A stretch of 63,091 nt of DNA, taken from positions 1 to 63,091 of the IMG/VR virus record IMGVR_UViG_3300022141_001072, one strand, 5' to 3'. The notes beneath the pieces were generated by a model, which saw nothing but the letters and a program-made list of their open reading frames with translations, had not been told where the DNA came from and made no database searches. The position numbers were made by a program, and so were the translations under genes. Positions 19,181 through 28,663 of this stretch are shown here, piece by piece (position 1 is the stretch's first letter; every line of letters starts with the position of its first letter). Origin of the DNA: a virus.

Positions 19181-19785
19181 GCTGCTATCTCCATAAGTGT
19201 AATAGTAGAGGTTGCTCTCGAATCATAGTAAGATGTGTCCCTATCAGCATGAGTTCTATTAATAGCATAAACAACACCATTACTGTCACCACCAATCTCT
19301 AAACTGTAAGTAAGGGCTGATGTTGAGCTAGGTGAATCTAAGTAATTAGATGTAATTTGTAGCATACCATAAAGATCAATATTTGAACCACTACCGTTGT
19401 AAACCTGAGCAAAAGCTCTTCTTCTATTTGAAGCGGCATCCGCAATATTTATAGGTGAACCGTTTCTTAAAAGCCGGGTAGAAAAAATAGAGTTAGAAGG
19501 TGATGCTGCTTTTAAGTCAATCATAACTAAAATTTTACTAGTAGCTAAAGTAGGGGTAATAGATGCAGACAATCCTGATACTGCAGCCCACAAGCCACCA
19601 AAGGTACCGTATTGTGTATCTGTTTTAACAACCTGAACAACTTGTAATACGCATCCAGGTGTTTTATTAGTCAACACCTTTGCCCCGTCATACGCAGGGA
19701 CTTCCATCACGACATCCGTAGATGTAGCAACAGGTGGGTTTAATTGTACTGACCCACCACCAGCACTACGTAGACGTAATGGCAT
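19177..19785 (-). CDS. Tail-fibre paralogue ending TLMEIAA
   Basis: This 202-residue protein contains VLQVVQVVKTDTQYG, TPTLATSKILV and a C-terminal STITLMEIAA. The same order of motifs occurs in the products of 20081-20608 and 21052-21600, so the three are paralogues. They are likely beta-structured fibre heads. Its stop overlaps the next gene's start. Confidence 0.6.
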   Translation of the reverse strand: MPLRLRSAGGGSVQLNPPVATSTDVVMEVPAYDGAKVLTNKTPGCVLQVVQVVKTDTQYGTFGGLWAAVSGLSASITPTLATSKILVMIDLKAASPSNSIFSTRLLRNGSPINIADAASNRRRAFAQVYNGSGSNIDLYGMLQITSNYLDSPSSTSALTYSLEIGGDSNGVVYAINRTHADRDTSYYDSRATSTITLMEIAA

Positions 19786-19787
19786 GA

Positions 19788-20084
19788 TTAACCTTTCGGG
19801 AATTGAGCTTTAACAGCTTGTACCTGAGCTAACATTGCAGCTGCAGCATCTCCACCCTTCCAAAGAGCGTCTAGCTGATCACCAATAGCAGGATATGCTT
19901 TGGCCCTGTCACGTTGGTATTGTGTTGCTAAGTACTCAGCATCTAAACGAGCTGACTCAGCTTGAATTTCTTCGAGAGTTGGCTTAGCAACGTCTGTAGA
20001 GAGCCATTCAAGACCCTCATAAGTGTCACCTCGGAGTACCCATTGAGCACCCGGGCGTAGTGTTTGTAGTGATTTTGCGATCAT
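19788..20084 (-). CDS. Small fibre-associated protein, possible assembly chaperone
   Basis: This 98-residue protein starts with a short beta region containing WVLRGDTYEGLEWL, followed by helices with LDAEYLATQYQRDRAKAYP and DQLDALWKGGD. This resembles small tail-fibre assembly and XkdW-type proteins found beside fibre genes. It sits between two fibre paralogues and overlaps one of them. Confidence 0.5.
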   Translation of the reverse strand: MIAKSLQTLRPGAQWVLRGDTYEGLEWLSTDVAKPTLEEIQAESARLDAEYLATQYQRDRAKAYPAIGDQLDALWKGGDAAAAMLAQVQAVKAQFPKG

Positions 20085-20608
20085 CCTTTGATCTCCATAA
20101 GTGTAATAGTAACAATTGGGCTATAAGCACCAAAATAATTGACGTTGAACGAATAAGAACCACCACCTGCACCATTAGGTGCAACTCTAAAATAAGGCTG
20201 GTAAGTTACAGGTGAAGTTGTAGCAGGGCTATCTAAATAAGTAAATGAATGGTTTATAACTGCAGTACCGGACGAAGAATAAGGGCTTGTCCAATCAGCT
20301 GTTTGTGCAGTTACCGCAGAAAAACCACCAGAAGCAATTTGTCTGTATAATTTATTGTCACCACCACTATTAGTTACACTAGCGTAGCCACCACCACCTG
20401 AAATAATAACAAGTATTTTACTAGAAGCGGATAGTGGTGTAAGCGTAGCTTGCAAACCTGTTCCTGCATATGTTGACGTACTATTAGTTACAGTGGTATT
20501 TACACTACCTTGTACAACTTGCAAAACACTACCTGCAGGAAGCATATCCTTAGTAGTAGTTCCTACGTTTCCTGAGAGACCACCTGAGCCTGATAAAATA
20601 AGAGGCAT
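20081..20608 (-). CDS. Tail-fibre paralogue ending TLMEIKG
   Basis: This 175-residue, Ser/Thr/Gly-rich protein has VLQVVQGSVNTTVTNS, TPLSASSKILV and ends VTITLMEIKG. It is a paralogue of the 19177-19785 and 21052-21600 products. It probably folds as a beta-rich, trimeric fibre module. Confidence 0.6.
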   Translation of the reverse strand: MPLILSGSGGLSGNVGTTTKDMLPAGSVLQVVQGSVNTTVTNSTSTYAGTGLQATLTPLSASSKILVIISGGGGYASVTNSGGDNKLYRQIASGGFSAVTAQTADWTSPYSSSGTAVINHSFTYLDSPATTSPVTYQPYFRVAPNGAGGGSYSFNVNYFGAYSPIVTITLMEIKG

Positions 20609-20617
20609 ATGTTCTCC

Positions 20618-21055
20618 TTAAACGATAGTCCAGATAGAGCCAGTAGGTGCTGTCACCAAGACTCCATCATTGATTGTAATATTACCAGCAGACATTGCGT
20701 TCTTACCAGCTGTGATTGTATAGTTAGAGGTTACTACTTGGTCGTTCTCAAAGAAGATCTTATCGTTACCACCACCACGAGCTACGCTTGAGTTGATAGT
20801 ATCAATGATGTTAACAGGCCAATATGCTGTTGACTGGAATTCATCGTTAGCAGCACATGCTACGTTGAGAACTACGTTGATACCGTCTGATGCGGTAAAG
20901 TCTGTGTTGAGTAGTCTGACACCGTTAATAACAATATCAATATAACCTACAATATAACCACCTGAAGGTTGGAATGTTGTTTGAGATGCTGATGCGATTT
21001 TCTCGGTAATGGTCCGGACGGTTTGTCCGAATGGGGGTACGCCTATGTAACTCAT
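20618..21055 (-). CDS. Tail-fibre attachment-like protein
   Basis: This 145-residue protein begins MSYIGVPPFGQTV, an opening widely seen in virion-proximal fibre proteins, and continues with a phage fibre beta domain (IVINGVRLLNTDFTASDG). A closing part resembles the stem-like NITINDGVLVTAP pattern. It overlaps the paralogue at 21052-21600 by four bases. Confidence 0.55.
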   Translation of the reverse strand: MSYIGVPPFGQTVRTITEKIASASQTTFQPSGGYIVGYIDIVINGVRLLNTDFTASDGINVVLNVACAANDEFQSTAYWPVNIIDTINSSVARGGGNDKIFFENDQVVTSNYTITAGKNAMSAGNITINDGVLVTAPTGSIWTIV

Positions 21056-21600
21056 CCTGCGATCTCCATAATAGTCATCCGTACTTGAGCATTAATACTG
21101 TTGTAATTGTAAAAAGACGATCCATTAATATAAGCAGTGCCTGTGTTCATACCTGCACGAACTTGAATTAATCTTGTTGTTGTGCTTCCAGAATTAAATA
21201 ATTCATGCACTGTGTGATAATTACCAGCAAGGTTACCGCCAAAATGGGTATATAGCCAAGTACCAGAGTTAGCTGCAATGAAAGAACTACCATTCCATAA
21301 GGCAACCCAACACATATCACCTGCATTTGATTCCTCACTAACAGCAATAGTGCTTGTTTGAACTAAAATTTTACTGGTAGCTGAAACAGGCGTAAAATTA
21401 ATACCAAACACCTGAGCACCGTTTGTTATTACATCAGGGGATCCACCAACTGAAGTACTAATAAAACCATTTAATACCGTTGTTTGAATTTGTAAAATAG
21501 CATTAGCACCAAAATTATCCCTAGCTGCACCTGAAGCTAAATCAGTTGCCGCAACAGATGCATCTAAAATAGACGCTGAGTTAATCTTACTGAGGGCCAT
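21052..21600 (-). CDS. Tail-fibre paralogue ending TIMEIAG
   Basis: This 182-residue protein has AILQIQTTVLNGF, TPVSATSKILV and ends RMTIMEIAG. It is the most diverged of the three paralogues in the fibre array. It overlaps its neighbours at both ends. Confidence 0.55.
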   Translation of the reverse strand: MALSKINSASILDASVAATDLASGAARDNFGANAILQIQTTVLNGFISTSVGGSPDVITNGAQVFGINFTPVSATSKILVQTSTIAVSEESNAGDMCWVALWNGSSFIAANSGTWLYTHFGGNLAGNYHTVHELFNSGSTTTRLIQVRAGMNTGTAYINGSSFYNYNSINAQVRMTIMEIAG

Positions 21601-21877
21601 TCATTTGCTCCTGTGCCTGAGCCTCAAATTCAGCTTGGCGTTGAGCAGCAGTCTTAACCCAACCTTGTGTGAAGGCTAGTTCTACCATTTCCTCTTTTGA
21701 ACCTGGAATCTGTGTAGAAGTCTCTAAGCATTTTGCTACTGTGATCTGAACGATTTCATCGATAGCTACTCGGCAGCGTTCATGTACTGCGTTTTGAATC
21801 CAGTCGTCTTGTGAAAGAGCTGCGTAAGAGAGTGCAGAGTCTTCTGCAGTAGAGAGTGTGATTGTGTAATTTGTCAT
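21587..21877 (-). CDS. Small helical fibre-associated protein, unknown
   Basis: This 96-residue protein is helical and acidic, with a C-terminal QAEFEAQAQEQMNG. It sits between fibre genes in a position like the 98-residue protein at 19788-20084, so the array may repeat a fibre-plus-helper unit. The function is not recognised. Confidence 0.45.
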   Translation of the reverse strand: MTNYTITLSTAEDSALSYAALSQDDWIQNAVHERCRVAIDEIVQITVAKCLETSTQIPGSKEEMVELAFTQGWVKTAAQRQAEFEAQAQEQMNGPQ

Positions 21878-21889
21878 TTGTTTTATCCT

Positions 21890-22867
21890 TTAAGCGATTA
21901 GCGAAATAGATACTGATACGCCAGAAGCGTCACCACACCATAATGTGCCGCTAGAAATGTAGTGATCAATATAATCGTTTACTGCGCAATTTAAAATTAA
22001 TGTTTTAGAAGATGCAGCATAGCTACCAGATGGAACAGATGCATAAGTGTATGCAATGCTTGTACCATTTTTTCTGATATTGTGCGCAGTAGGCTGAGAA
22101 TTTTCAGCATGACCCTCTATTGATACTAAATATTTTCCAGCAACAGGGCAAGTAAATCTACCAGTAGATTGGCTATAACAACTACCAATATCAGTTATAA
22201 CTGAATTATGAATTACAACGTTACCCGCGCCTATAGTGTTTGGTGAAGTACTTCTAAATCCACAAAACATGGGCTGGTATAATACAGTTAATCTACCAGC
22301 GCTATCAATACTAGCTCTTGATATACCATTAGTGCCAAATTCAAGAGTATTATTTGAGTTATTGTAAGCTACGCGTCCTCTAAAATCAGAGCCGTTACCA
22401 TCACTGAAATCTAACCAAGAAATACCATTTGTACCTGATACAATTTCAAGGCCAATATTGTTTGGAGTTATAGGGTCATAACCCGCATAAATACCTCTTG
22501 CAGTAGGCGAAATAGTTGTTAGAGGACCATCTATTTTAAGCTGACCAGTCATTGTATCACCAGTACGTCTTACAGCACCCGTATCCGTAATACTTTGCAA
22601 AGGCTGATCACGGTAAATAACATAAATATTATTTGTACCGCTTGAAGGTGCCTCACTAAACAACAATGTAGTCAATCCAGTGACAGTATAAGAACCATCA
22701 AAAGGAGATTGTTGAACGTTATTAACAACAACCTCAATATTGTTAACACTAGCTACTGCTCTATTTAAAGTAAATGAAGTAGCTGAACCAGTACCATTAA
22801 AGGACTGCGTATAAATAGAACTAAACTGAGAAGTATTAGCTGTTGGAGCTGATCCAATATATGCCAT
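21890..22867 (-). CDS. Tail fibre with attachment domain and C-terminal C1q-like tip
   Basis: This 325-residue protein begins MAYIGSAPTANTSQFSS and includes SFNGTGSATSFTLNRAV and VVVNNVQQSP, a virion-proximal fibre domain. A central shaft follows, then a C1q-like domain (about 200-325: RFTCPVAGKYLVSIEG). It combines in one chain the modules found separately in neighbouring genes. Confidence 0.65.
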   Translation of the reverse strand: MAYIGSAPTANTSQFSSIYTQSFNGTGSATSFTLNRAVASVNNIEVVVNNVQQSPFDGSYTVTGLTTLLFSEAPSSGTNNIYVIYRDQPLQSITDTGAVRRTGDTMTGQLKIDGPLTTISPTARGIYAGYDPITPNNIGLEIVSGTNGISWLDFSDGNGSDFRGRVAYNNSNNTLEFGTNGISRASIDSAGRLTVLYQPMFCGFRSTSPNTIGAGNVVIHNSVITDIGSCYSQSTGRFTCPVAGKYLVSIEGHAENSQPTAHNIRKNGTSIAYTYASVPSGSYAASSKTLILNCAVNDYIDHYISSGTLWCGDASGVSVSISLIA

Positions 22868-22876
22868 AAAAACTCC

Positions 22877-23203
22877 TTAAGTAATGTTCAATACAGAGGT
22901 CACAACATCAAGTGAAGATGCTACAGATGATACTACCTTAAGCACATCACCAGTTGTTAATACAACCTTTTGATCGCCACCAACAACCACAAGAGTACCA
23001 CCTACGGGTACTAAAGCAGATTTAATTAAATAGTAGTCTACACCTGAACGTGTAAAATAGACGTCTGCATATACAGCAGTTGAAGTAGTGTTTGCACATG
23101 ACAAACCGATAATAGTTGTCTGTGTAGATGCGCCAACCGTTACGATTGTTGCAGCAGATGTACCCACGGATTTATTACCGTAGGATGTAAATGTATTTGC
23201 CAT
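22877..23203 (-). CDS. Small beta-rich tail protein
   Basis: This 108-residue protein is almost entirely Val, Thr and Ser strands (TIIGLSCANTTSTAVYADVY), typical of small fibre-proximal or decoration domains. It lies between the long fibre and the modular fibres. No specific function can be assigned. Confidence 0.5.
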   Translation of the reverse strand: MANTFTSYGNKSVGTSAATIVTVGASTQTTIIGLSCANTTSTAVYADVYFTRSGVDYYLIKSALVPVGGTLVVVGGDQKVVLTTGDVLKVVSSVASSLDVVTSVLNIT

Positions 23204-23220
23204 TTATTTTCCTTTATGTG

Positions 23221-24738
23221 TCAACCTAAAGCAATCGCCATTGCGACACCTACACCCGCAGCATCATAGATAGTTGTACCGTCAATGTTTTTGTATAAGC
23301 TTGTTGCTGAGTCGTATGCAATGATGTTCTTGTCTGCTACTGAAGTAATAAGTACGTTATGTAGTTCTTCTAGTTCGTAACCATTAGCAATCGATACAAT
23401 GATTTCACCTTGATTAGCGTGTGAACGTTGTACTACACCTACTTTAACTGCGTGATTAGGCGCAACTGGTTTTGTAGTTGTGTATCCACCAGCTGTTGTT
23501 GGAGATAGCCATAAGACTTGTCCGGCTGTGTATGCTGATGTATCTAAACCTGCTACAAGACCGCCTGTAACAGCGTCACCGTTAGTATTAGTTGTTAAAT
23601 CATAGCGGATAACACCAAAGGTACCTGAAGAAGTTGCTTCGCTGTTTGCCTGAGCTTTAACAGCTAAAGGTTTATTACCTGAGTTACCGTTTAGTAAAAT
23701 AACAGTACCAGCTAGGTATGTTGCGCCTGACTCGTTGCGTACAGTAGTTGTTGCTGATGTAGAGTAGTTGTAAGCGTTAGTTGCTGATGTGGCTGCACTA
23801 GCGGCGCTTGCAGAAGCATTAGTTGCTTGAGTTGTTGCAGTAGATGCGCTTGAAGCAGCTGATGTAGCCGAAGCTGCAGAGTTAGTTGCGGATGTTGCTG
23901 CATTAGTAGCCTGTGTAGTAGCAATACCTGCTTGGGTTGTAGCAGTAGTCGCACTAGTAGAAGCACTTGTTGCAGAAGTACTTGCATTTGCCGCTTGAGT
24001 AGTTGCTGTCGTTGCAAATCCTGAAGCGCTAGTTGCACTTGCAGCAGCATTAGTTGCAGATGTTGCCGCAGCTGTTGCGCTATTATTAGCTGCGATAGCC
24101 GATTGTGAAGCAGCGTATTCTGGGCGTTCCCATACAGAACCGTTATAAAAACGAATCTCTTGTACAGGTGTATTCCAGTACATTTGACCTGCAACAAGAG
24201 GGTTACCGTCATTATCTACTGTTGGATCACTATTCTTAGCACCTAAATAGATATCATCAAAGTTATCAAATACGGTTTGAACAGCCGCAAGAGTAGCTGC
24301 AGCAGCAGTTGCAGAGGCAGTAGCATTAGTAGCCTGTGTAGTGGCAATACCTGCTTGAGTTGTTGCAATACCAGCCTGTGTGGTTGCTGTTGTAGCACTG
24401 TTAGCTGAGCTAGTTGCTGACGTAGCTGAGGCAGAAGCACTATTAGCACTGTTGGTTGCTGATGTAGCAGCTGCAGTAGCGCTTGCTGAAGCTGAATTTT
24501 TATAAGATAGCGCGTTAGCCTCTGACGTTGCAGCAGCATTTTGAGAAGCCAAAGCAGCTACTTCAGATGCATGAGCAGCATTTTGAGAAGCTAATGCAGC
24601 GGCGGCGCTAAGAGCTGCAGCAGCAGCATCTTCAGCACCTAAAATAAAGTAGTTATGGGAATTGACCGTGTCTAAGTCATCATACTCACCACCACCTGAG
24701 ATATTTCCGGTCATACCCGGTTTTTGTTCGTATGCCAT
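23221..24738 (-). CDS. Long tail fibre with Ala/Ser/Thr repeat shaft
   Basis: This 505-residue protein has a short head (MAYEQKPGMTGNISGG), then shafts at about 35-150 and 205-325 built from repeats of the SATSATNSAASAT and TTATTQAGIATTQA kind, separated by a small domain (PVQEIRFYNGSVWERPE). A C-terminal globular part follows (about 330-505). Such repeats form trimeric coiled or beta-helical shafts. It is the first fibre gene after the head-tail adaptor. Confidence 0.7.
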   Translation of the reverse strand: MAYEQKPGMTGNISGGGEYDDLDTVNSHNYFILGAEDAAAAALSAAAALASQNAAHASEVAALASQNAAATSEANALSYKNSASASATAAATSATNSANSASASATSATSSANSATTATTQAGIATTQAGIATTQATNATASATAAAATLAAVQTVFDNFDDIYLGAKNSDPTVDNDGNPLVAGQMYWNTPVQEIRFYNGSVWERPEYAASQSAIAANNSATAAATSATNAAASATSASGFATTATTQAANASTSATSASTSATTATTQAGIATTQATNAATSATNSAASATSAASSASTATTQATNASASAASAATSATNAYNYSTSATTTVRNESGATYLAGTVILLNGNSGNKPLAVKAQANSEATSSGTFGVIRYDLTTNTNGDAVTGGLVAGLDTSAYTAGQVLWLSPTTAGGYTTTKPVAPNHAVKVGVVQRSHANQGEIIVSIANGYELEELHNVLITSVADKNIIAYDSATSLYKNIDGTTIYDAAGVGVAMAIALG

Positions 24739-24748
24739 TAGACTCTCC

Positions 24749-25660
24749 TTAGATGTTTCCGTTGGTGTTAAAGTTCATCTGAACGTTACCACCAGATGCT
24801 CTACGCATTTTCTCTTCTTTGTTCATGGACAATAATGTTTCCATAAACTTCTTTTCATATCTCTTTTCCATTGTATCGTCAAATAGGTACGCACCTAAGT
24901 TATACAATGCACCCCATACTACTAACCGTTCGTTACTATCTCGTAGCCAGTTAGATACTTCTTTACCAGTAAACATTTTAGTAGTTACTGTTGAGTTATA
25001 TGCTTGAGCTTCTGATAATGTTTGAAAACATTTCTGCACACCACCTGAAGTAGACAAATACAAGTTAGTTCCACCTGAACCTACAGGCGACAAATAAGGT
25101 TGTTCTGCATCCGCTAAACCAATAACGTAGTTAATAGGTGTTACATCATACACTGCATTCAAAGCAGGTAGTCTACGGTAGTAGTGAATCTCTACTTGAG
25201 CGCCTACAGCTAATTGTGGGTGAATAAAGATCTTACCTTCCATCCACATCCAGTTATATACTGAATACTTTTCACCATAGAGGTCAAAGAAAGTACGCTT
25301 ATCAGTTACTTCGTTAAATACTTTACTGACGTTTGATGGGTATGTTGAGTACGATGTACCAGCGTTTTCTTGAGCTAATGTACGTACAAACACAAACTGT
25401 GTTAAATCTTCAGGCATAGCGAATGAAGTGTACGCATTACCAAAAGGTAGCCCTAAACTATTCTCACCAATATTATCTTCCGCAGTTACTGTGTAAGTAA
25501 CAGAATATTCTAAAGGTGGAATTCTTAATTGGCGGTAAGCCTCATCCGCAGAATAAGATAGGCAATCACCAATGACGCTGTCGGGAATAGTTTGTACTTC
25601 GGGTTTGTTTGACCAATCTCTTACTTTTGCTACCAGAGCGTCAAATTTAGGTGTTGCCAT
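24749..25660 (-). CDS. Head-to-tail adaptor (tail tubular A-like)
   Basis: This 303-residue protein has the pattern of podovirus adaptor proteins: an N-terminal helical part (DALVAKVRDWSNKPE, then DSVIGDCLSYSADEAYRQL) and IFIHPQLAVGAQVEIHYYRR before the C-terminal helices. It lies between head and fibre genes, the usual place of the T7 gp11-type gatekeeper. The assignment is moderate and rests on pattern plus context. Confidence 0.6.
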   Translation of the reverse strand: MATPKFDALVAKVRDWSNKPEVQTIPDSVIGDCLSYSADEAYRQLRIPPLEYSVTYTVTAEDNIGENSLGLPFGNAYTSFAMPEDLTQFVFVRTLAQENAGTSYSTYPSNVSKVFNEVTDKRTFFDLYGEKYSVYNWMWMEGKIFIHPQLAVGAQVEIHYYRRLPALNAVYDVTPINYVIGLADAEQPYLSPVGSGGTNLYLSTSGGVQKCFQTLSEAQAYNSTVTTKMFTGKEVSNWLRDSNERLVVWGALYNLGAYLFDDTMEKRYEKKFMETLLSMNKEEKMRRASGGNVQMNFNTNGNI

Positions 25661-25672
25661 ATGTTATTCTCC

Positions 25673-25996
25673 TTATAAGGCTCTTACGTTACTTGTCTTG
25701 AGCGCCGGATATTCGGTGTCAATTAGTTTCTTTAATTTACGTAGGTTAAGAGGGTCATGCATGAAGTCGGGTGCATGAATGTCTAAACCAAATTTAGTTA
25801 ACATATCAATAGCTACAATATCTGGAATGATAGCAAATGAGCGATATGTTCTTCCGTTAGCTGCAAATGAATCGCGTTCACGGGAAAGTGCAGCATAGTC
25901 TTTGTATGCCTGAACGTCTTGTTCTAATCTAAAATCTTTTTCATCAGCTTTAACTGTGAAACTATTTTTATTGTCTTCTTGTGATAGAAACCCCAT
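25673..25996 (-). CDS. Unknown small virion-operon protein
   Basis: This 107-residue protein begins MGFLSQEDNKNSFTVKADEK, and the rest is helical with no motif. It lies between the adaptor and capsid-adjacent genes and may complete the head or connector. The function is not recognised. Confidence 0.5.
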   Translation of the reverse strand: MGFLSQEDNKNSFTVKADEKDFRLEQDVQAYKDYAALSRERDSFAANGRTYRSFAIIPDIVAIDMLTKFGLDIHAPDFMHDPLNLRKLKKLIDTEYPALKTSNVRAL

Positions 25997-26011
25997 TGTG
26001 TCCTCTTTATT

Positions 26012-26299
26012 TTAGTTAGACATAGTGGCGACAAATGCACCATCTACTGTGAAACAACCATATTGGTATCGTGCGTTAGTACCATCATATGCACCAACTG
26101 CTGTTACAACTAAAGCACCTGCTGTTGCATTGGCACCGTCATAATATGTTACGCCTGTAATACGACCACGAATAACCTTAGGTGCGCTATAGTTAGAACC
26201 AGCATCTTGTGTATCAGCTGCAGTTGTAATCTTTACGACATAGTTATCGGGAATGTATTGCTTAGTACCGTCTGTTGCGGTAATTCTTAGAAACTCCAT
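26012..26299 (-). CDS. Possible capsid decoration or cement protein
   Basis: This 95-residue beta-rich protein (MEFLRITATDGTKQYIPDNY) is the first gene past the capsid terminator. Small beta proteins in that position often decorate capsids. There is no sequence proof of that role here. Confidence 0.4.
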   Translation of the reverse strand: MEFLRITATDGTKQYIPDNYVVKITTAADTQDAGSNYSAPKVIRGRITGVTYYDGANATAGALVVTAVGAYDGTNARYQYGCFTVDGAFVATMSN

Positions 26300-26318
26300 T
26301 TGTTTTCCTTTTGAAATA

Positions 26319-26348
26319 AAAAGGGAAAGGATTTCTCCCCTCCCTTTT
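26319..26348 (-). terminator. Terminator behind the major capsid gene
   Basis: Reading leftward, AAAAGGGA (26348-26341) pairs with TCCCTTTT (26326-26319), and TATTTC follows. It lies directly after the capsid stop codon, as the T7 late terminator lies after gene 10. It would raise capsid transcript relative to the tail genes if read-through is partial. Confidence 0.6.
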
Positions 26349-26358
26349 AATTGGTCAA

Positions 26359-27474
26359 TTAAGCACCTGACAAACCGAAGATCAAGCCAGCGCCTTTTGG
26401 ATTACGGCACTCCAAGGTACCCTCTTCAACGATTTGACCGATGATAGAGTCACCAAGCTGACCGAGGTCAACTTCTTGTAGAGGACGTAGAGAAGCGTAG
26501 CTGAACCACATTGGGTCGTACAAGAATGCGCTGAAGTTAGCGGCTTGGTCAAGACCTGATACGCTGGTATTAGAAATACCCATTACGTAGTTAGGAACAA
26601 CCATGATGTCGCCGAAGTCAGACATGTAGATCTCGACTGACTGACGGAGTTTACCATCAGCATCGATGTTACGGCGAACGTTACCGTCACCAGCGTTGCT
26701 TGTGCTAGAACCAGCAGACTGTGCCTTAGCACTGAATACACGGCGGTTAGCAGGAGACAACATCAACTTAGTAGCTTTACCACCGTTCTCATAGATAGCT
26801 TGCATTACGGTGTCAACGTGTGACAACTGTAAGCTGTTCTTATCAGAGCTAGTAACAGTAGTGAAAGTACCAGCTTGACCACCACCCATGTTGGTAGGTG
26901 CAGTGTACTCAGCGCCAGTAGTCAATACGTTCAATGCTGTTGCAGGAGTAGTTGTAGCAGCAGTGTAGTTGACCCAAGCTTGGTAGCCACCAAACTTACG
27001 AGTGCCAGAACCGTTTGAGCTGTTCCATGAGTTGACCAAGTCGAACTCTACGTCACGGCGCAATTCAGTACCACGCTTCTTGAGTTGGTATGCGTATTCG
27101 TCAGCAACACCAGCTTGATCAACAGCACGCTTAGTACCAGTTACGGTAACAGTCTTAGAGTTGATCTGGGTGTAGTTGCCCAAACGAGTACGGAAAGGTT
27201 CTGCGCCTTGAGCAGCGTTCTGAGTAGCGTATGATACGCCTTCAGCAACAGCAGCAGAAGTAGGAGCAGCCAATTCGTCAGTTTGCCATTCGTGGAAAAC
27301 AGCAGTAGCCTTAGTCTTGCCGATTGAAGACAAGAAAGGGGTTTCGTCACGGCTAATCATAGAGATGAAGTTAGCCAAGTCCTCGCGTTCACCAGAGTTG
27401 ACAGCGTTACCAGTAGCAGATGCGCTACGGGCTGCGGCCTTAGGACCGCCAGTTGCAAAGTTTGTTGCAGACAT
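26359..27474 (-). CDS. Major capsid protein
   Basis: This 371-residue protein has EREDLANFISMISRDETPF and GKTKATAVFHEWQTDELAAP, hallmarks of the SU10-type (DUF5309) major capsid family, an HK97-type fold. It lies just downstream of the scaffold gene and is followed by a terminator. Its codons use more C-ending triplets than its neighbours, as expected of the most highly expressed gene. Confidence 0.9.
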   Translation of the reverse strand: MSATNFATGGPKAAARSASATGNAVNSGEREDLANFISMISRDETPFLSSIGKTKATAVFHEWQTDELAAPTSAAVAEGVSYATQNAAQGAEPFRTRLGNYTQINSKTVTVTGTKRAVDQAGVADEYAYQLKKRGTELRRDVEFDLVNSWNSSNGSGTRKFGGYQAWVNYTAATTTPATALNVLTTGAEYTAPTNMGGGQAGTFTTVTSSDKNSLQLSHVDTVMQAIYENGGKATKLMLSPANRRVFSAKAQSAGSSTSNAGDGNVRRNIDADGKLRQSVEIYMSDFGDIMVVPNYVMGISNTSVSGLDQAANFSAFLYDPMWFSYASLRPLQEVDLGQLGDSIIGQIVEEGTLECRNPKGAGLIFGLSGA

Positions 27475-27504
27475 TTTATTATTTCCTTAAAGTGAAATTT
27501 GGTT

Positions 27505-28641
27505 TTATAGTTTTTTGCTCACAGAAGAAATACGTTTTAGAAAATCTAATTCGTCTTGTTTTGATCCTTGACCAGAAAGAACCTTAGAACGGTTTTCAGT
27601 TACAGCTTGTTGAACCTTCTTCGCAGCAGGTGTTCCATTTTTCGTGGGTACCGACTTAACGCTTGGGGCTGCTTTACGCTTTGCTTCACCAGTTTCCTTG
27701 GCAGTCTTTAACTTGCGATAATCATTAATGAACTTTACAATGTTAACATCATAAATTACATCAAGAATAGTCTCAGGTAGACCTTCTTTAACAGCAAACT
27801 CACGAATAGATTTAGCAACTTTATCTGAATAATCGGGAATTACTTTCGTAATATTTTCCTCATACGCTTTCAGTAACGCTTGTTGCTGTGCTTCTTGATT
27901 CGCTTTTAGCTGTTCTGCTACTTGATTTGCATTAGCCTCACGTTTATTTCGTGCGTTCCAATACTTTTCTTGTGCTTCCTCTAGCTGCTCTTTAAGTTCT
28001 CGTGCTGTATATGAGTCACCTTCTTCACGAGCCTTATCGATATTGGCTTTGATTTTGTGATACTCATTAGCAAACTTAGTTTCAGTGGCAGTCAATTCTT
28101 CATTGATTACCGTAGCTAGTGTTAGTACTTCTTGTAGCTTTTCATTTCTTTCAGTCTCGATCTGCTTCTTCAGCTCGCCGAGTTCGCGCCCTTTTTGAGA
28201 TAGATGCTTATCAGTAGAGTAACCCTTACGGATTTCCTCTAGGGTAACATACTCAGTTTTACCATCAACAGTGACGGGTACTTTGTATTCCCAATCAATA
28301 TCCTCTTCAGTTGGTAGCTCTGTATCTTGGGTAGACTTGTCATCCTCAACAGTATTCTCTTCCTCAGATTCTTCTGATTCTTCATTTTCATCTAGGTCAT
28401 TTTCAGCTTCCGAGTCGTTCTCTTGGGCTTGTTCTTCTTCCGACTCTTCATCTGGATTTGGGACGCTTTCGTCTTCTTCTGGTAGAGATTCTTTTAACCC
28501 GAGCAATTCTGCTGCAGGGCTATTACGTAGAATGTCATCAAGACTTTTTGCTTCCAAATCTGCACTTACACTTCCGTCATCAAAACTCGCACTGCTTATT
28601 TCTGAAGCAGGGGTGTTGGTAGAGAGATGTGATAAATTCAT
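27505..28641 (-). CDS. Capsid scaffolding protein
   Basis: This 378-residue protein has a very acidic region (about 55-110, long runs of E, D and S), then a long coiled coil (about 150-265) and a basic C-terminus (KRISSVSKKL). Acidic plus coiled-coil design and the position right before the capsid gene are typical of podovirus scaffolds. Confidence 0.8.
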   Translation of the reverse strand: MNLSHLSTNTPASEISSASFDDGSVSADLEAKSLDDILRNSPAAELLGLKESLPEEDESVPNPDEESEEEQAQENDSEAENDLDENEESEESEEENTVEDDKSTQDTELPTEEDIDWEYKVPVTVDGKTEYVTLEEIRKGYSTDKHLSQKGRELGELKKQIETERNEKLQEVLTLATVINEELTATETKFANEYHKIKANIDKAREEGDSYTARELKEQLEEAQEKYWNARNKREANANQVAEQLKANQEAQQQALLKAYEENITKVIPDYSDKVAKSIREFAVKEGLPETILDVIYDVNIVKFINDYRKLKTAKETGEAKRKAAPSVKSVPTKNGTPAAKKVQQAVTENRSKVLSGQGSKQDELDFLKRISSVSKKL

Positions 28642-28663
28642 ATATTAATTCCTTGTGTCCGTT

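Noticed and set aside
23712-24539. Leu/Gln-rich minus-strand frames inside the long tail fibre
   Set aside because: They are shadow frames of the Ala/Ser/Thr repeats (GCT/GCA codons shifted by one base), not separate genes.
28271-28648. Ser-rich plus-strand frame opposite the scaffold gene
   Set aside because: It is the complement of the scaffold's Glu/Asp run; no ribosome site.
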